NCBI GenBank assembly: GCA_017542915.1
Contig: JAFXWI010000053.1
Location: 1-51,369, forward strand
DNA: 51,369 nt
Direction: 5' to 3'
From: Paludibacteraceae bacterium
GTDB taxonomy: Bacteria; Bacteroidota; Bacteroidia; Bacteroidales; Paludibacteraceae
In this document: positions 48,935 to 51,369 of the stretch, one piece after another
Numbering within the stretch: position 1 is the stretch's first letter
Layout: each line of letters begins with the position of its first letter
The notes under the pieces: model-generated
What the model saw: the letters and a program-made list of their open reading frames with translations, nothing else
Told to the model about the DNA's origin: nothing
Databases searched by the model: none
Program-made: the position numbers and the translations under genes

Positions 48935-48966
48935 TTTGGTAGTTTCATAAAAAAGCAGTACCTTTG
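48935..48966 (+). promoter_or_regulatory. Sigma-ABfr promoter of rplS
   Basis: TTTG (48935-48938), 20 nt, TACCTTTG (48959-48966). A leader of about 130 nt follows, containing the words GAATGAACGAGTGAACGA. Confidence 0.8.
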
Positions 48967-49102
48967 CACGCTTTTTCGCGTAAAAAGCAGCACGTATGGC
49001 CTCTGGCGATTGCAATAGGCGTTTAACGAATGAACGAGTGAACGACCGAATAGTAGTGAATGCCCGTCGTGAATAGTACTAATCCATAAAAAAAGAAACG
49101 AA

Positions 49103-49456
49103 ATGGATTTGATTAAAGTAGCTGAGCAAGCTTTTGCCGGCGAGAAGAAAGAGTTCCCTGCATTCAAGGCAGGAGATCAGATTACGGTAGGTTACCGTAT
49201 TAAAGAGGGTAACAAAGAGCGTGTACAGGAGTTCCGCGGTGATGTCATCTGCATCCACGGTAGCGGCGACAAGAAGCGCTTCACGGTTCGCAAGATGAGC
49301 GGCAACGTTGGTGTAGAGCGTATCTTCCCGATGGACAGCCCCTTCATTGAGAGCATTACTGTGAACAAGTACGGTAAAGTACGTCGTGCTAAACTGTATT
49401 ATCTCCGCGAGCGTACGGGTAAGAAAGCCCGCATCCAAGAGCGCCGAGCTAAGTAA
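49103..49456 (+). CDS. rplS: 50S ribosomal protein L19
   Basis: L19 lies at the 30S-50S interface. The 117-residue protein shows the family blocks FKAGDQITVGYRIKEGNKERVQEFRGDVI (about 21-49), FTVRKMSGNVGVERIFP and RRAKLYYLRERTGKKARI. It has a strong promoter and a long leader that could be regulatory, and a terminator directly after the stop. Confidence 0.97.
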   Translation: MDLIKVAEQAFAGEKKEFPAFKAGDQITVGYRIKEGNKERVQEFRGDVICIHGSGDKKRFTVRKMSGNVGVERIFPMDSPFIESITVNKYGKVRRAKLYYLRERTGKKARIQERRAK

Positions 49457-49484
49457 AAAAAAGGGGTTCGCCCCTTTTTTTGTA
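49455..49484 (+). terminator. Terminator of rplS
   Basis: AAAAGGGG-TTCG-CCCCTTTT with a UUCG loop and T-run. Confidence 0.9.
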
Positions 49485-49489
49485 TTTTT

Positions 49490-49574
49490 GAGAGGTTAGT
49501 GGATTAGTGGATTAGTGGATTAGTGGATTAGTGGATTAGTGGGTTAGTAGACTAGTAGACTAGTGGATTAAAAA
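49490..49574. repeat. GATTAGTG octamer repeat upstream of the SDR gene
   Basis: Six near-identical copies of the 8-nt word TTAGTGGA in perfect tandem, then decayed copies (TTAGTAGAC). It is the longest clean array in the window. Confidence 0.9.
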
Positions 49575-49586
49575 AGGTAAAGGAAA

Positions 49587-50366
49587 ATGAAAACAGTAGT
49601 AATCACAGGAGGGTCATCGGGTATCGGGAAAGCGACGGCGGAGCTGTTTGCCGAACAAGGATGGCGGGTATATGAGTGGTCACGCAGCGGACAATCGACC
49701 GAGACGATCACGCATATAGCTTGCGACGTGACCAAACCCGAAGAGACAAAGGCGGCAGCAAGGAAAGTGATTGAAGAAGCCGGACAGATCGATGTATTCA
49801 TCTCCAATGCGGGATTCGGTATCAGCGGAGCGGTGGAGTTCACCGGTTCCGAAGACGCCCATCGGCAGATGGAGGTTAATTTCTTCGGTGCCCTCAACGG
49901 CGTACAAGCCGTTTTGCCGTATATGCGCGAGAAGAAAGCAGGACGTATTATCTTCACGAGCAGCGTAGCTGCCGTACTGAGTATTCCTTATCAGAGTTTC
50001 TATAGCGCTTCGAAAGCTGCTATTAATGCCTTAGCGTTGGCGTTGCAGAATGAGGTGCGTGCTTTCGGGATCCATGTGAGCGTGTTGATGCCCGGCGATG
50101 TGTCCACCGGTTTTACGGCAGCACGTAAGAAATCCGAAGAAGGTATAGACGCTTACGGCAACATCCGCAAGGCTGTTTCGGCGATGGAGAAAGATGAGCA
50201 AGGCGGAATGAGTCCTCGTCAGATGGCAAAAGAACTGTACTCGATTGCGACCTGCGCTTGTCCGGCTCCGCAATACATAGGCGGTACGCAGTACAAGATC
50301 TTCTGTTTCCTTGATAGGATATTACCTAAACGATTGGTTAACTGGATAGTAGGAAAGGTTTACTGA
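49587..50366 (+). CDS. Short-chain dehydrogenase/reductase (SDR)
   Basis: This 259-residue NAD(P)-dependent oxidoreductase has the cofactor motif TGGSSGIGKATAELF (7-21), a VYEWSRSG strand with Arg (NADP preference possible) and the SNAGFGISG motif. The catalytic Ser (SSVAAV) and YSASK (about 154-158) follow. The C-terminal extension (about 225-259) holds hydrophobic segments (KIFCFLDRILPKRLVNWIVG), which suggests membrane association. Substrate unknown. Its stop overlaps the uvrB start (TGATG), so the two are translationally coupled. Confidence 0.92.
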   Translation: MKTVVITGGSSGIGKATAELFAEQGWRVYEWSRSGQSTETITHIACDVTKPEETKAAARKVIEEAGQIDVFISNAGFGISGAVEFTGSEDAHRQMEVNFFGALNGVQAVLPYMREKKAGRIIFTSSVAAVLSIPYQSFYSASKAAINALALALQNEVRAFGIHVSVLMPGDVSTGFTAARKKSEEGIDAYGNIRKAVSAMEKDEQGGMSPRQMAKELYSIATCACPAPQYIGGTQYKIFCFLDRILPKRLVNWIVGKVY

Positions 50367-51369
50367 TGTTTCAATTAGAGAGTCCATATAAACCGACAGG
50401 CGATCAGCCGGAAGCGATCAAGGCGTTGGTCGAAGGTGTACAATCCGGTGCAGAAGCACAGGTGTTGCTCGGTGTGACGGGTAGCGGTAAGACGTTTACG
50501 GTCGCGAACGTCATCCAGCAGCTGAACCGCCCGACGCTGATCATGAGTCATAACAAGACCCTTGCGGCACAGTTGTACTCGGAGATGAAAGCGTTCTTTC
50601 CGCACAATGCGGTGGAGTATTTCGTGAGTTACTATGACTACTATCAGCCTGAGGCGTATATCCCGAGTACGGATCTGTATATCGAGAAAGACCTGAGTAT
50701 CAACGAAGAGATCGACCGGTTGAGGCTGAGTGCAGTGGCAGCGCTACTGAGCGGACGAAAAGATGTGATCATCGTTTCATCGGTCAGTTGTATATACGGT
50801 TTGGGCAGCCCGCAGGACTTTACCGCTAACGTCATCGAGCTCAAACGGGGCACGGAGATCCCGATGGACGCGTTGCTCAAACAGCTCGTGAGCGCGCAAT
50901 ACGTGCGTAATGATATAGAACTCGCGCGCGGACGCTTCCGTGTGAAAGGCGACACGATCGATATCGCGTTGGCGTACGCCGATTATCTGGTACGCATTGA
51001 GTTCTTTGGCAATGAGATAGACGCCATTCTGACCGTTGATCCGATCAGCGGACAGGTGTTGGAGGAGTTTGACCAATACAACCTCTCTCCGGCAACGATC
51101 TTCCTCACTTCCGCCGAACGGATTGCTTCCGCCAAAGAGCAGATCAAAGCGGATTTGGCGAAACAGATAGAGTACTTCACCAATATGGGTGAAGAGCTAT
51201 ACGCCAAGCGTATCGAGGAGCGCGTGAAGTACGATCTGGAGATGTTGGACGAGCTTGGTTACTGCTCGGGAGTGGAGAACTACAGCCGTTATTTCGACGG
51301 TCGGGAAGAAGGCACGCCGCCTTATTGTCTGTTGGATTATTTCCCGAAAGACATGCTGCTCGTGATTGA
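50366..51369 (+). CDS. uvrB: Excinuclease ABC subunit B, 5' part (window ends inside the gene)
   Basis: UvrB checks DNA damage and hands it to UvrC in nucleotide excision repair. The 334 codons in the window show FQLESPYKPTGDQPEAIKAL (2-21), Walker A GVTGSGKT (39-46), SHNKTLAAQLYSEMK, and the damage-inserting beta-hairpin YYDYYQPEAYIPSTDLYIEKD (about 92-112). SSVSCIYGLGSP and YSRYFDGREEGTPPYCLLDYFP lie near the edge. ATG at 50366 overlaps the SDR stop. No in-frame stop is seen; the missing half should hold helicase motifs IV-VI and the UvrC-binding end. Confidence 0.97.
   Translation, partial: MFQLESPYKPTGDQPEAIKALVEGVQSGAEAQVLLGVTGSGKTFTVANVIQQLNRPTLIMSHNKTLAAQLYSEMKAFFPHNAVEYFVSYYDYYQPEAYIPSTDLYIEKDLSINEEIDRLRLSAVAALLSGRKDVIIVSSVSCIYGLGSPQDFTANVIELKRGTEIPMDALLKQLVSAQYVRNDIELARGRFRVKGDTIDIALAYADYLVRIEFFGNEIDAILTVDPISGQVLEEFDQYNLSPATIFLTSAERIASAKEQIKADLAKQIEYFTNMGEELYAKRIEERVKYDLEMLDELGYCSGVENYSRYFDGREEGTPPYCLLDYFPKDMLLVI

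Noticed and set aside
49490..49574. Origin-type iterons
   Set aside because: Octamers are contiguous without spacing, like the other word arrays; no DnaA boxes or replication gene nearby.

Overview
The window looks like chromosome of an anaerobic, gut- or rumen-type Bacteroidales (Bacteroidota); no species can be named from it. The signs are direct. At least 17 upstream regions carry the phylum's sigma-ABfr promoter, (T/C)TTG, 19-20 nt, TAnnTTTG. Starts show A/T-rich leaders rather than Shine-Dalgarno boxes. The three tRNA genes do not encode CCA. The genes include the type IX secretion regulator PorX, OmpA/LysM cell-wall proteins, DcuB, Pta-AckA and a DUF5606 protein.

Bases 1-4560 are AT-rich and sparsely coding, unlike the rest. 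They hold a probable small RNA with its own promoter and terminator (about 86-333), a lipoprotein, a phosphoribosyltransferase, a Q/N-rich small protein, a 1-kb non-coding stretch full of strong RNA-like hairpins (2450-3500), and a translationally coupled zinc-finger/HTH pair. The stretch ends at a tRNA with anticodon CAU. It has the look of an accessory element or its remnant, but no integrase is visible.

Bases 4567-29255 are dense housekeeping sequence: nucleoside kinase, PriA, thymidine kinase, ComF, DcuB, the galacturonate genes uxaA/uxaB, DUF5606-Nif3-zinc ribbon, a sirtuin/CPBP-protease pair, PorX, an EEP hydrolase, rhomboid, HU, Adk-Obg, a ClC channel, TatD, QueA and a THUMP methyltransferase. 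A tRNA-Ser(UGA) follows, with a 24-bp copy of its 3' end 116 bp downstream.

Bases 29580-51369 hold a membrane protein and a secreted transglutaminase, a UbiA prenyltransferase, a GH13 amylase, pta-ackA, two OmpA-family proteins flanking a second CAU tRNA, PNPase and AroC. Then comes an extracytoplasmic cluster (a 1033-aa secreted protein, a 51-aa glycine-rich peptide, a 567-aa secreted protein), followed by ribosomal protein L19, an SDR and the first 334 codons of uvrB.

The most unusual feature is a set of short 'word' repeats of about 7-8 nt, with a different word at each site. They fill many intergenic gaps and also intrude in frame into genes: two insertions in tatD, one each in the THUMP methyltransferase and aroC, the apparent start codons of queA and the ClC gene, and the C-terminus of the Nif3 gene. 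The other leading candidates for something undescribed are the structured RNA region at 2460-3500 and the secreted-protein/small-peptide cluster at 43.8-48.9 kb.
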